Assembly (NCBI GenBank): GCA_016271365.2
Contig: CM057451.1
Location: 366,813,501 to 366,877,500, forward strand
DNA: 64,000 bases
Reading direction: 5' to 3'
Origin: Neoceratodus forsteri
Taxonomy: Eukaryota; Chordata; Ceratodontiformes; Ceratodontidae
The notes under the pieces are model-generated. The model did not search any database. It was given only the letters and a program-made list of their open reading frames with translations, and had not been told where the DNA came from. Shown here one piece after another: positions 10,697 to 21,469 of the stretch (the stretch's first letter is position 1; each line of letters opens with the position of its first letter). A program made the position numbers and the translations under genes.

Positions 10697-10789
10697 CTAT
10701 GACTTTAAATGGAAATGATTTTTCATCTGGTGCCAAGGCAAGGAGCTTGATCCCCTTGCCTGCCCCTTGACTAGCATTCTAACCTCAGG
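10697..10789 (+). pseudogene. DIRS-E tyrosine recombinase, N-terminal fragment
   Basis: A short frame reads YDFKWK, stop, FFIWCQGKELDPLACPLTSI, matching the start of the recombinase in DIRS-D (TYNSKWKRFSIWC) and DIRS-B. The methyltransferase-like region seen between RNase H and recombinase in DIRS-B and -D is absent, so a deletion probably joined the two parts. DIRS-C is inserted at 10790. The recombinase continues at 25200-25401. Confidence 0.6.
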
Positions 10790-10965
10790 AATTCTTCAAT
10801 ATGCTTAACTCTTGCAGTCAGCCTCCAGTGTTGAACTGCCCAGAGAATGGAACTTATGCAAATGATGGAACACTCATTGGCTTGTGCCATCATTCAAATT
10901 GCTGCCTTTACCAACTGCTGCATTCTATAATGCTCAAATTTCATTCTCTGCCCACCTAGTAAAGA
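10790..10965 (+). repeat. DIRS-C left terminal repeat
   Basis: Begins ATTCTTCAATATGCTTAACT and continues through CCAGTGTTGAACTGCCC and AACACTCATTGGCTTGTGCC. The reverse complement of 24985-25165 matches with scattered differences. Inverted terminal repeats are the diagnostic layout of DIRS1-like elements. Confidence 0.85.
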
Positions 10966-11373
10966 CGTCCCGGAGATCTCTGCTCAGAAGTTACTGAAAT
11001 TTGTTGGTTTTCATGAAAATCAAGTAAAACTTTTAATTTTATTCCATCTGCTGCCTTTATCTAATTTTAGTATATTTAGCGCTAGTTTAGTTATATTTTA
11101 CTTCAATTTAATGGTTTCATCAGTTGTGATAAACCATTGAGGAACAGGCATTTGCCTTTAGTTATTTAACTTTTTCTGTTTGTTTATGTTTCTTTACTTT
11201 GTCTACTGAACCTTTACTTTTGTGGATTTTTCCCCTAGTTAGCATTTTTTTCCCGACTCGGGAACCAACCGTTTTCTCCTCAGGGATTTAGCAAGAGCTG
11301 GAGTTGTGTATTTTTTGTACACTTCGTATGGTTAGGATCCAAGTAAAAACCCTTTTTAGTGGGTTGTTAAATA

Positions 11374-12003
11374 TGTCAGAGAAGCCAAAGAAGAAAGCAG
11401 GCCCCACTGGTTTAAAAACTGTACAAAGTGTGGAGTGGTATTCGCTAAGGCTGACGAACACGATTTATGTTTGTTTTGCCTAGGTGAATCTCACTTCACT
11501 GCTGAGTGTGATATTTGCAAAACTTTTCCTCCTAAAACAGTAGAAAAGAGGTTGGAAAGATACAAGAACAAAATGGCTTCTCCATCGGTTCCGGGGATCA
11601 GGGTTCTGACCAACTCAGCCCCACTCCTTCTACAAAAAAGGATAATCCTAAAGAAAATGAACCAACTGCTTCTAAAGGGGGAGAGCCATCAAAAACAAAA
11701 AGAACCAGGGATCTGGCTGGTGAACCAGTTCCGGCTAAAAAGAAGCTCAAACTAATACATACAGAACCTCCAGCTGAAAAAGCAAAGGGGCCTTCTGTAC
11801 CAAAGCTGGCTATGCCCATAGCTGAAGCGGTTGCACAAGCCTAGCAAGTTCTTCAGGCTTTGCAAACTTCTGCCAGCCAAGGATTTTTACCGGTTCCAGT
11901 TCAACCGGTATGGGATAATCCAGTGGTACCGTCTGTGGTTCTGAACCCGATACCCACAGTGGTTCCATCAGTTCCTGCTATTCAGGAACCGATATATGAA
12001 GAC
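11374..12003 (+). pseudogene. gag: DIRS-C gag, N-terminal half
   Basis: Starts MSEKPKKKAGPTGLK, shifts frame near 11425, then reads KADEHDLCLFCLGESHFTAE and CDICKTFPPKTVEKRLERYK. The start and Cys/His module match DIRS-D gag (56566 on), so C and D are sister families. The module pattern is C-G-x6-D-x-H-x2-C-x2-C-L-G-x2-H-x4-C-x2-C. A Lys/Pro/Glu-rich low-complexity segment follows, then an AEAVAQA stretch ending in a stop at 11842. The frame reaches an acidic IYEDCDD segment, where a SINE splits it at 12012. Confidence 0.7.
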
Positions 12004-12012
12004 TGTGATGAT

Positions 12013-12626
12013 CATTGACGGCCCGGTGGCGCTGAGGGTTGAGGCGCTGGATGCCACACCTCACGCCACGCCAGCGACCTGGGTTTGGGAATGAGCCCGG
12101 GTTGCCGGGGGTCGGCAGGGGAAGGAAGAGATTGAGCATCCGGAGCACTGTTCTCTCTTCCCTGGGAGGGTTGGGGAGAATGATCACTCGAGGAGCGACC
12201 TCTGGCAGAGGCTGGAGGTAGCCAACTGCAGTGTCGTAGCATATGCCTGGGGTGGGGCCATGGCAGTACGTTGCCTGGATAGCCAGGCTCCACAGTGGAT
12301 CCACCTAAGAAAAATAGTTCTCCCTCCCAATCGGGAGCAGACCTAAGGCGCCTTCCACCCAAGGACCACACTCCCCGAAGTTCGGACGCTGCCTCTCCTT
12401 CTGTCTGTCTCCTCCCCAGCCCGGTGCTCAATCCTATAGAAAGAGCATCTGGGCAGGGGCAACCCTTCTCTGGAGGGTAGACCCGGGGGATGCCTGGTGT
12501 TGGGGAGGAGAGGAGTGAAGTCGAGTCATGCAGGGAGGTAGAGTTCGAGGTCTGGGCAGTCGCCGGAGTGAGTTCGGTGGGGCTTAAGGAAGGGGAGATA
12601 AAAATAGAATTAAAAAAAAAAAAGAA
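12013..12626 (+). mobile_element. tRNA-like SINE of about 610 bp with poly-A tail and target-site duplication
   Basis: It is flanked by the direct repeat TGTGATGAT at 12004-12012 and 12627-12635 and ends in an A-rich tail (12611-12623). The 5' part resembles a tRNA head: GGTGGCGCTGAGG for box A near 12025 and CTGGGTTTGGGAATG for box B near 12080. The DIRS-C gag reading frame is restored exactly when the insert is removed (CDD continues as ECDDEGEPIEPE). The GC-rich body has no coding motif. This is an LI-type retroposition with poly-A priming, different from the SINE at 53503. Confidence 0.75.
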
Positions 12627-12635
12627 TGTGATGAT

Positions 12636-13500
12636 GAAGGGGAACCCATTGAACCAGAAGTGTCCCCTGATCAGGAATTCGACTCCCTTCCCAGATTGCC
12701 TGAGGACAGTTGCTCACACTACACAGTTGTTAAGCAAATGGTTGAGGCTCTGGATCTACAAACGAGACTGTAGACAATGAGGAGGAGGAGGCAGAATTTT
12801 TAGATATGACTGGCTTGGCACCCACTAAGCAGCTGCTGTTGCCTATCAACAAGTCTATCAAGAAACAGGTTTTAAAAGTCTTGGAGACTGCTAGTTCAGT
12901 TCCCCCCATTGATAAGAAAGCTGATTAAAAAGTATCAGCTTGATAGGGCAGGGCTGAGTTTTTGTTTTCTCACCTTGACTATGAGAGGGTAGTGCAAGCT
13001 GCAGCCTGTGACAGGGCCAGGGTGCCTCTAGCATCCCACCCTCCTGAAAAAGATTCTCACAAAACAGCATGGTAAAACTGGGCTATATAGCAGCCTCTTT
13101 GGCCATCAGACAGGCCAACTGCTTGGCCTATGCAGCCCAATATCAGAATACCTTATGACAATCAATAATGGCCGTGGTAGACAAGGCCCCTGCAGGACTG
13201 GCAGCTGACTAGGCTGAAACAGTCAGATGTGTGCTAGAAACCACTAAGTACGAGTTCCACATGGCAGTAGATGCCAGTGACACTGCTGCCAGGTGGATGG
13301 CACTTACTGTGGCCCTGAGAAGGTTTGCATGGTTGAGAGCCACAAATCTATCCCAGGACACATAGGTGAAAAGCCATGGATTCCCTTGTGAGAACAACTC
13401 ACTATTTGGGACAAAACGGAGGCTTACATGAAGAAGGTGGCCGAATATAAAACCACCTGTAAAAAGCAATGCAGCTAAAGAAAAGCCTTCCACTTCCTAA
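12636..13500 (+). pseudogene. gag: DIRS-C gag, C-terminal half
   Basis: Resumes with acidic residues and VKQMVEALDLQTRL, then decays. Recognisable pieces are VVQAAACDRARVPLASHPP (12985-13040), matching VVQAAACDKANIPLASHPPD in DIRS-D, then the ASLAIRQANCLAYAAQYQ segment (compare ASLGLRQANYMAYVARYQ in DIRS-D) and a VDASDTAARWMALTVALRRF-like segment near 13270-13330. This gives the gag C-terminal domain. Stops and frameshifts are frequent, and no protein could be made. Confidence 0.65.
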
Positions 13501-13744
13501 AGGCCACAGGAAAGGGAGGTAGAGGCAGGTCAGCATATAGCAGACCTTTCTTTCAGGCCCAGGCTTACCCCACAGTACCCTCAGCAGACTGGCTATTTTA
13601 GGGACAGGAGCAGAAGGGGCTCCAGGATGGGGAATCCGAGCCAACCAGGCTCAACCCCAACCAAAACAGAATCCCTGCGTGCTTGCCAGGGTGCCTCCCC
13701 ACTTCTGGTAGGGGCAGGTTGGCTCACTACTTCCAGACTTAGAA

Positions 13745-14470
13745 AAACATCACCACAGACAAGTGGGTCCTGGAAGTAGTGAGCCAGGGCCTGGCCCTCA
13801 GTTTCAAATCCTTCCCCAGGTTAAGGTCAAGGGTTTTCTGGCCAGCTTCAGCCTCGGAAGGAAAACTTCTGGAGGCAGAGGTGGCCAGCCTTCTGCAATC
13901 AAGAGCAGTAGAACTGGCTCCCTTGTTGCAAAGGGGAAAAGGATTTTACTCAAGGTACTTCCTCACCTTGAAGAAAAATGGGAGTGGTGACCCATTTTAG
14001 ATCTGAGAGTGCTAAACAAGCACCCGGTAAAGCCAAAGATCAGGATAGTAGCTCTGGCTATGATCCTGCCCACTCTTCAGAAGGAGACTGGCTGGCATTG
14101 CTAGATCAAAAGATGCATATTTCCACATCCCCATAAGGGAGTCTCACAGAAAATACCTAAGGCTACCTTTGGGGCACTATTGGTTTGTAGCTCTGCCATT
14201 CGGCCTCACTTCAGCTCCCAGGGCATTCACAAAGTGTTTGGCAGTGGTATACTTAAGAAGACAGGGCATTTCAGTCTTCCCTTACCTGGATGATTGGCTA
14301 GTGGTGGGAAAATCACCACAGCAGTTAAAGGACTCTCTAAGGTCCACCCAAGATCTCTTGGAATACTTGGGGTTCCTCATCAACACCAAAATGTCTGTCC
14401 TGCAGCTTGTGTAGGTGCTGAACTTCATAGGGGGCAGAGCTGGACACCTTAAAGGGAAGAGCATTCCTGC
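13745..14470 (+). pseudogene. pol: DIRS-C reverse transcriptase
   Basis: Starts with TTDKWVLEVVSQGLALSFKS, then EAEVASLLQSRAVELAPLLQ, YSRYFLTLKKNGSGDPF, and HYWFVALPFGLTSAPRAFTK at 14169. It keeps the catalytic FPYLDDWLVVGK (14277-14300), so both Asp residues of YLDD are present. The thumb segment DLLEYLGFLINTKMSVLQ follows, then a stop. Frameshifts near 13990 and 14100 break it. Sister to DIRS-D reverse transcriptase (58241 on). Confidence 0.75.
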
Positions 14471-15200
14471 CTCAGGAAAGAGTGGACAGCATCCTGCAGA
14501 TTGCTAGATCTTTCAGCCTAGGTTCACCAAGAACAGCAAGGCATTTCCCCGCAGCTTCTGGGGCATATGGCTGCAGCCATGGGCACAGTCATAGGCTCCA
14601 GGTTTCAGATGAGGGACATCCAGTTCCACCTCAGGGCACACTGGTGTCAAATGAGGGACTCCCTTTCAAAGTTGGTACCAGTAACAAAAACATTGCTACA
14701 GGCCCTGCAGTGGTGGCAGGACAGGGACAACCTCAGGGTAGGGGTCCCATTCCAGCAAGTCTCCCTCCATAGTCCTCACTTCAGATGCTTCCCTACTGGA
14801 TTGGGGTGCACATCTGGAGGAACACAGTGCATGGCACTTGGTCAGCTGCAGCGTCACTCTGGCACATAAACCTGCTGGAGCTCAGGGTGGTGCTTCTAGC
14901 TCTACAAGCTTTTGCATCTCTAGTGCAGGGCAGGGTGGTACAGGTCAGAACAGACAATATCACCACTATATACAGTACTACATCAACAAACAATGTCCAG
15001 CCCTCTGTGGACAGAAGCAATGAAAGTTTGGAGTCTGGCCTACTCACTTCAGGTTTCCCTGGTAGCCATTCATCTGCCAAGAAAGGGCAGTACCTTGGCA
15101 GACACACTCAGCAGACTCAACCAGAACCACCACGAATGGTCTGTAAAAAGACAGGTACTAGAAGTGGTGTTCAGGAGATAGGGCAGCCCAGAGATAGATC
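14471..15200 (+). pseudogene. pol: DIRS-C connection and RNase H
   Basis: The connection region shows RVDSILQIARSFSLGSPRTA and LQALQWWQDRDNLRVGVPFQ. RNase H follows: TWSAAASLWHINLLELRVVL, LALQAFASLVQGRVVQVRTD, then EAMKVWSLAYSLQVSLVAIH and DTLSRLNQNHHEWSVKRQVL. The RTDN catalytic Asp and the NHHEWS end motif are visible. Frameshifts near 14960 disrupt it. In DIRS elements RNase H removes template RNA after first-strand synthesis. Confidence 0.7.
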
Positions 15201-15835
15201 TCTCTCTCTGCCTCTCACGACAACCATCAGTTGCCCAAGTTCTGCTGCAGACCTCCAGCAAAGGGAACAGTACTTATGGATGCCCTAGTACTGGACTGGT
15301 CAGGGAGGAAACTATGCATTTCCCCCCTTCCAATTGCTACTCAGGGTCTTACTCAAGCTCAGGTCTCAGCCAGCTTCAATGATACTGGTAGCTCCAAACT
15401 AGGCCAGGCAGCCTTTGTACTCACTGCTGCTGTCCCAGTCAGTAGCCCCACCCACACATCTCCCTCAGAGGCACAACCTCATATATCACTCATACCAAAG
15501 CCTACAGGCAGGACAGACAGCAACTGTTCCTGACTTATGGGGATGTGAGAAAAGGAAAACCAGCCTCCAAAAGGACCATTTCTCGCTGGATAGTGCAGTG
15601 TATCCAGTTATGTTATAGTAAGGCTGGTAAGGGCCCCATGAGGCCTTCGGGCCCATTCTACAAGGGTACTGCTGCCACAGTTGCAACAGCTAGAAACATA
15701 CCTCTGCTAGAAATCTGCAAAGCAGCTACATGGAGAACAGTACATACTTTTACAAAGCACTACTGTCTAAATACCCAATCTAGAAGTGATGCCAGGTTTG
15801 GCACAGCAGTGCTGCAGAGCCTATTTCCTAAGTAG
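15201..15835 (+). pseudogene. DIRS-C methyltransferase-like remnant and truncated tyrosine recombinase
   Basis: 15201-15410 matches the post-RNase-H region of DIRS-D (LRFC, RPPA, then ILVAPNWARQPLYSLLLS-like). Recombinase sequence then begins abruptly near 15490 with LTYGDVRKGKPASKRTISRW, so the N-terminal domain and first catalytic Arg have been deleted. The remainder includes the HSTR box (15654-15665, out of frame), TAATVATARNIPLLEICKAA and TVHTFTKHYCLNTQSRS with the nucleophile Tyr present, ending at 15835. A deletion of about 0.7 kb relative to DIRS-D makes it inactive. Confidence 0.7.
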
Positions 15836-15904
15836 GTTCTTACCCTCCTGCAAAGGTACTGCTTCGTAATCTGCAACGAAGCATATTGAAGAATTCCTGG
15901 GGTT

Positions 15905-15985
15905 AGAAGAAAAAAATTATTCACCTTAGTAATCTTGTTTCTTCCAAGGTATTCTTCAGTATGCTTAACTCTCCCTCCCTACCTC
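15905..15985 (+). repeat. DIRS-C internal complementary region
   Basis: Reads AAAAAATTATTCACCTTAGT then AATCTTGTTTCTTCCAAGGT and ATTCTTCAGTATGCTTAACT. It is the reverse complement of the right terminus at 25130-25195 and also contains the left-end word. An imperfect dyad surrounds the CACCTT core at 15914-15932. Confidence 0.8.
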
Positions 15986-16439
15986 CCCTTCCAGAACCAC
16001 TGGCCTCTGTATAACAGCCGGATTTCTGTATTATAAGGGGGTTTATTTATTTATTAGTTCTGATCTTCCTGGACATAAAGTCTCCACCACTTATTCACAC
16101 TAATGGGACTACGCCGGGCTAGGACCCAGCAGGCTCTGAAAACAGTTTCCAGGAGGCCAGCACAGGTAGGGGCCGCGATAGAAGCCGTCATGAGCCTGGC
16201 TCACACGCATATAGGTTGTACCTTGGCACGACTCCAACCGCCTCAGTTCCTTTTTTCCCACCGAGTGCACTTCAGTGACAACGCTGCTCGCCTGCTGGGA
16301 GTCAAATCTTCACGTCCTATATGACAGCAGCTATAGTTGTTTAAGTATTTGATTAGGTTTTATTTATTTTACTAATTCAGTAAAAAAAAAAAAAAGTAAA
16401 ATCATTTTCATCAAGAAAGAAGTCTTCAGCCCTTCTTCG

Positions 16440-18306
16440 ATGGAGTCGACCATGAACGGGGCAGGTGATGGTAGGAAGACTTCGCATGAAAGCTGTTTTC
16501 AGCAGGGCTGGGTCTGGTCTGCCACCCTCTACGTGGGGGGGGGGGTCTGACTACGGGCAGTCCGGTGCTCAGGAGGGGGATGGGCGGTCTTCCCGAGAGC
16601 ATAAAAGAAGCGGTCCCATTCTTGATCTTCGTCGAGGACTCTGCACCGCTCGACCTCGAGTTCTTCTTCAACCTACCGATTAGAAAAACAGTACCACTGG
16701 GGTGCGCCCTCTGGTATGTCCTGCTGGCGTTGATGCGTCGGTCGGCGAGGGGCAGGGGTTCAACTCCGACTCCTCCGGGGTCTCTTACGGCCTCTGTTCC
16801 TGGTGACTGGCATCCTCGACTCCAGAGTCCCTCCCCGGCCCCTGGGGGGTCCTCCGGTGAGCAGTTTCACCATTGGGCAACTCTTATGGAACAATGGGTT
16901 CGGCAGTTGTCCCGCCTGCCTGAGCTGGTGAGTCCATCACCGGGGCCTTCAGGCCTGCCGGTTTTGGGCCTGCAGGGCGGTTGGGACTTCCTAGTCGCGT
17001 GGCGCCTTCTCTGGTGCTGTCGACACCGCGTGCTGGTGCTTTCCCCCTCATATGGCTGTGGTGCAGGAGCCAGCACAAGTGCCATTCTGTCATGCTGAAT
17101 TTATCAGATCCTCCTCCCCAAGTGGGATGTTAGGGCCTCTGGTCCTGAGCTGGCGCCGTCGGTGTTTTTGGCGCGGCACTTTGTGCCATGTAGGACAGCG
17201 GGATTCTTGACTCCAATTCACGGAGCTCCTCTTCCTCTTTTTCTTCCCTTTCCTATATATACTCTGGCCCTCCAGGGCTAGTAGGAGATGATATTGAGCC
17301 TGATCCTGATCTTGATTGGGAGACGACTTTGACGACGATTCCTCTCTGGGGGTGGCAAATAAACCATCTCTTTCAGCAGAGCCTCTGATCGAGGACCTTC
17401 CCTTTAAGTCTCTGCTTAAGAACATGACTGCCACTCCCTCTCCAGACTTCAGAAATTGATACTGGGAAATTGCTGCATCTGCAGTATCTGCACGTTCCGG
17501 ATATTCCTGTAGAATTGACTCCTCCCATGCAGCCCTCTTTTGAAACTCTCACAAATGGTGTGGGAAATCCGGCGCTTATTCCTTCTGTGGCCAAATCCAT
17601 AGATAGGAAATACGCCCCTCCCAAGGATCGTCCTATTCTGGCCTTGTAAGCCTTTGCTGATGCCATAGTTGTCTTGGCAGAGAAAGACAAAGCTGTCCTT
17701 CCTCAAGAATCTATGGCACATCCAGTAAATAAGGAATTTCGTGAGAGTGACGCTTGGGGGAAGCGAGTTTTCATTGCCTCCATCCTGGGTATGCGCATTG
17801 CTAGCTACCAGGGTTATTTCTCTCAGTATGAATATAACCTCTGGCATTTGCTCAAAGCCACTGTAGAAGCTCTTCCAGAGTCAGACGTTAACACAGAGCT
17901 TCTCCAGACCATTACTAGAGGCACTGAATCCAACAATCAGCAGCTTAAAGCCTCTATGGATGCCTTCAACACTGCTTCCAGGGCAGCAGCAGCGGGTATA
18001 TGTACCCGGCGCCAGTCATGATTCACGGACATCAGGATTCACAAATAATGCCCAGCAGAAATTATGAGTTTGCCATTTGACAGAATGTATCTGTTTGGAC
18101 CTCAAGTCGAGCAGGCACTAGAGGCCACACAGAAAACTAGAATGGCTATCAAAACAGCCAGACCACCCTCTGCCACCCTCAGCGAGGGAACCAGCGGCAG
18201 TTTCATAACTTTCAGTCCTTTTGTGGCAGAGGGGCTTCACCAAAAATCAAGCCCCCCAGCCACAAAAGAAAATGCAGCAGAAGGCACAGGGCCTAAAAGT
18301 GCCTAG
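16440..18306 (+). pseudogene. gag: DIRS-B gag (copy 1)
   Basis: The start region after 16440 is heavily decayed. Conserved parts are VGDDIEPDPDLDWETTLTTI-like acidic sequence near 17290 and the intact stretch 17674-18021, MAEKDKAVLPQESMAHPVNK then FIASILGMRIASYQGYFSQY, EYNLWHLLKATVEALPESD, ESNNQQLKASMDAFNTASRA and AAAGICTRRQS. The last block is the DIRS gag end. 18064-18306 continues LPFDRMYLFGPQVEQALEAT. DIRS-B gag lacks a recognisable Cys/His module, unlike A, C, D and E. Stops at 18021 and 18306 break it. Confidence 0.7.
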
Positions 18307-18399
18307 TGCCACCCTCTAAGATTCCAGCCCAAATCCCACCTCAGCTGTCCGAGGGGACTCCTCCTCAGCAGTAGGAGGACATCTGACTCAATTTTACAA

Positions 18400-19827
18400 C
18401 CAATGGAAGTCACTCACTTCAGACAAATGGGTGCTCAGGATAATCCGCAAGGGCTACTCTCTAAATCTTTCACGAACCCCTCTGAATCATCCACCCAAAT
18501 GACAGCCCACACTGTCTGTCTCTCAGTCAGACCATCTTGCTTCCAAGATTCAAGGCCTTCTGAACAACTGAGCAGGTGAGGTAGTTCCACTAAATCAACA
18601 GAACACAGGTTTCTACTCCCATTACTTCCTAGTTCCAAAGAAAACAGGCGGCGTGTGCCCTGTTCTCGAACTAAGGAAGTTAAACAAATTCCTTTTCAAG
18701 GAGAAATTCAAGATAATATCATTCTGCACTCTGTTACCCTGATTCATCAGAACAGCTGGTTGGCCTCACTGGACATGCAAGATGCCTACCAGCATGTTCT
18801 CATACACCCAAACCACCACAAGTATCTAAGATTTGTGGCATTGAGTCAACACTACCAATTCAGAGTCCTGCCCTTTAGGCTGTCCTTGGCGCCTCAAGTC
18901 TTTACAAAGTGCTTTGCAGTTCTTGCAGCGCATCTCAGGAAGCTTGGAATTCAAGTGTTCCCATATTTGGACGACTGGCTTCTAGCAAGTCCCTCCAGAC
19001 AAGAGACTTAGGAAGCCGTGGCCACGGCTTCCAAATTTCTCGTGTCCATGGGAGTTCTGTTGAATCTAGAAAAGTCACAACTACAACCCTCCCAACAGCT
19101 CCTCTTCATAGGAGCCCTTCTAGACACCTCCAGCGCAAAAGCTTTTCTTCCAGGGGACAGGAGGAGCGACATCCTTCAGATGGCCCACTTCATCAGAGAG
19201 AATGACTCAGTTCAAGCCCTCTCGATGCAGTGGATGCTGGGTCTCATGGCATCCTCAGTGTTCACTGTACATCTGGCTGACCTCCACATGAGGACTACTC
19301 AGTGGATGCTCAGTACTCAGTGGTCCCCTACCACACATCTCCAGTCCTTTCACATCAAGGTGACAGAACCTCTAAAACGGTCACTCACCTGGTGGATGCA
19401 GGAGGACAACCTTCAGAAGGGGTTCCCCTTTGCCCCACTGGAATCTCAGATCGCCATCACCACAGACACATCCCTACTCTGATGTGCCACTCACTGTCTA
19501 GATCTCCACACCCAGGGGTGATGGAATCAGGACGAGTCTCAACTCCACATAAATATCTTAGAAATGAGAGCTGACCTGTATGCAGTCCGTGCTCTGAAGG
19601 ACATTCTCTGTCACAAGATCATTTTCCTTCAAACGGACAACAAAACAGTGATGTACTGCATCAACAAACAAGGTGGAGCACACTCTTACCCCCTCTGCAG
19701 GGAAATGATGAGAGTGTGGGAATGTTGCCTGGAGCACAAAGCCTTGATCCAAGCAGTTTACTTTCCGGGAGTGCAGAATGATCTGGTGGATCGTCCCAGC
19801 AGAACGGAAACGCATCCTCATGAGTAG
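18400..19827 (+). pseudogene. pol: DIRS-B reverse transcriptase and RNase H (copy 1)
   Basis: After TSDKWVLRIIRKGYSLNLS the frame reaches 18655-19011 with DMQDAYQHVLIHPNHHKYLR, VLPFRLSLAPQVFTKCFAVL and VFPYLDDWLLASP, so the YLDD catalytic pair is intact (18958-18978). After a stop at 19011, 19018-19482 carries the thumb and connection (LLFIGALLDTSSAKAFLP, SLTWWMQEDNLQKGFPF) and the first RNase H box ITTDTS. RNase H continues at 19564-19827 with FLQTDNKTVMYCINKQGGAH and DLVDRPSRTETHPHE. This is one of the better-preserved pol copies, with only a few breaks. Confidence 0.8.
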
Positions 19828-20270
19828 TCTCTCGACACAAACGTCGTGCAATTGCGCTTTGAAGAGTGGGGAACATTGGACCTTTCTGCATCCCCACACA
19901 ATGCAAAACTGCCTCTATTCTGCTACAGAAATCCAGAACATAGCTCTTTCTGTCAGGATACATTCAGACTGTGGTGGACAAGACAATTTCTGTACACATT
20001 TCCTCCTCTTCCCTTAGTTCAGAGGGTATTGCTCAAGCTGGAGGCTCAAGGGGGCAGAATGATCCTCATCGCCCCATTCTGGCCTCGTCAGATTTGGTTT
20101 CCGTTAATCAACAGATTATCGGAAACTTCACCGAGGCAGCTTCCATCTCAGACAGACCTGCTGACCCAGGGCCCAGTGGTCCATCCCAACCTGAGATCCC
20201 TTCACCTCCACACTTGGTTCCTGAGGAGATACAAGTGGGTAGATTTGACATTTCACGTAGGGTCTCAGAC
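19828..20270 (+). pseudogene. DIRS-B methyltransferase-like region (copy 1)
   Basis: 19846-20280 encodes LDLSASPHNAKLPLFCYRNP, FCQDTFRLWWTRQFLYTFPP, LPLVQRVLLKLEAQGGRMIL and IAPFWPRQIWFPLINRLSET. DIRS elements are known to carry a Dam-like adenine methyltransferase region between RNase H and recombinase. The order and the N-A-K-x-P-x-F segment fit that, but I cannot confirm a working catalytic motif. The frame is open for 144 codons and overlaps the start of the recombinase frame. Confidence 0.5.
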
Positions 20271-21250
20271 ATTCTCCTAGTGGCTCGCAAGCCGGCTACT
20301 AGGAAAACTTATACGGAAAAGTGGAAACGGTTCTCCATTTGGTGCACAAAGTCTTCCCTAGACCCCTTTTCTTGCCCACCTAACAAAGTCCTAGAGTATC
20401 TTCCAGACCTGTCTAATACTGGACTGCAATACTCAACTGTGAAGGTTCACCTTTGTGCGATCTCAGCGTACCACGAGCCTGTACCCTCCATGTCTCTGGC
20501 TCAGTTACCGCTGGTTAAGAGGTTCCTTAAGGGTGTACTTCACACTAGAAGACTGGTAGCCACATGGGACATCAGCCTTGTGCTAGACATGCTCACCCAT
20601 ACACCTTTTGAGCCCCTAGCAACTTGTGAGCTGAAGTTCCTGACCTGGAAGACCGCCTTCCTGGTAGCCATTACCTCACTTCATGAGCCTCTGAAATACA
20701 TGCATTGGTCACAGATCCTCCATATACTGTATTTCACAAAGACAAGGTGGTTCTTCAAACTCACCCTAAGGTTCTCCTAAAGTGGTCTCGAATTCCATCT
20801 GAGCCAGCCCTTGGTTCTTCCGACCTATGTTGCGAACTTCCAGAATGAAGGGGCATACCCTGCATTCTCTGGATGTTAAAGGGTTTTGCGGTTCTGTAGA
20901 CAGAACCACAGAGATCCATAAATCTAAACAACTATTTGTCTCTCTCAAGCGTGGCCTGGCTGGGTCAGCCTGTTGCGATCAGATGCATTTCGGCGTGGCT
21001 AGTGGCATGTCTGCGCTAATGCTACTCCATGGCACAGGATAAACTGGAAGGCAGAGTATCGTTCATTCTACCAGGGCAGTCATGGCGTCTCTGGCAGAAA
21101 TATGGAATATTGCCCATTGCAGAAATCTGGACTGCATTGCAGCTACTTGGAGCTCCATGCACACTTTTGTGAAGCACTGTGCTTTGGATGTCCATGCCAG
21201 ACAGCACCAATCCTTTGGCAGGACAATCCTTAATGGACTCCTGTCTTAAG
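20271..21250 (+). pseudogene. DIRS-B tyrosine recombinase (copy 1)
   Basis: 19971-20780 contains RRVSDILLVARKPATRKTYT, EKWKRFSIWCTKSSLDPFSC, STVKVHLCAISAYHEPVPS and PFEPLATCELKFLTWKTAFL. The segment that should hold the first catalytic Arg (SARRVSEIHAL in copy 3) reads SLHEPLKYMHW, so that Arg is gone. HSTR (H-x-x-R) is present at 21062-21073. The nucleophile Tyr of KHYALD is Cys (codon 21178-21180). Three of the defining catalytic features are thus mixed, and the copy cannot be active. The family enzyme integrates the circular DNA intermediate. Confidence 0.8.
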
Positions 21251-21299
21251 TGAGCTCCTCTCTCCTGCCGCCCTTCTCGGGTGATTATTTCAGCTCAGT

Positions 21300-21415
21300 A
21301 CTCTCCCAATTGTGTGAATGAGTGGTGGAGACTTTATGTCCAGGAAGATATGAAAAGTGCGTGCCTACCTAATTCTTGATCTTCTTGGACAAGTCTCCAC
21401 CACTCATTCTGTAAC
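21300..21415 (+). repeat. DIRS-B copy 1 internal complementary region
   Basis: Contains GTGTGAATGAGTGGTGGAGA (right-end word) followed by CTTTATGTCCAGGAAGAT and then TAATTCTTGATCTTCTTGGA and CAAGTCTCCACCACTCATTC (left-end word). It thus joins the complements of both termini, as an ICR should. The central dyad is decayed compared with copy 3. Confidence 0.8.
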
Positions 21416-21469
21416 CCTCATCATCACCTAAGCTCATATATCTGTTTTGGTCTAAAATTGGAAGGGTCT

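Larger units (their letters stand above)
6100..10789 (+). mobile_element. DIRS-E, first part (outermost host of the left nest)
   Basis: In order on the plus strand: gag N-terminal module (6352-6640), a long Pro/Ser-rich middle, gag C-terminus (8050-8890), reverse transcriptase (9180-9990), RNase H (10190-10686) and the first codons of a tyrosine recombinase (10697-10789). DIRS-C then interrupts it. DIRS-E recombinase sequence resumes at 25200 after DIRS-C ends, which proves the nesting. No terminal repeats of DIRS-E were identified, so the left boundary is approximate. A minus-strand LINE end is inserted at 7575-8045. Every frame is broken by stops and frameshifts. Confidence 0.75.

Noticed and set aside
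12012..12431. Minus-strand 139-codon frame
   Set aside because: It lies entirely in the GC-rich SINE insert bounded by the TGTGATGAT duplication, so it is not a gene.
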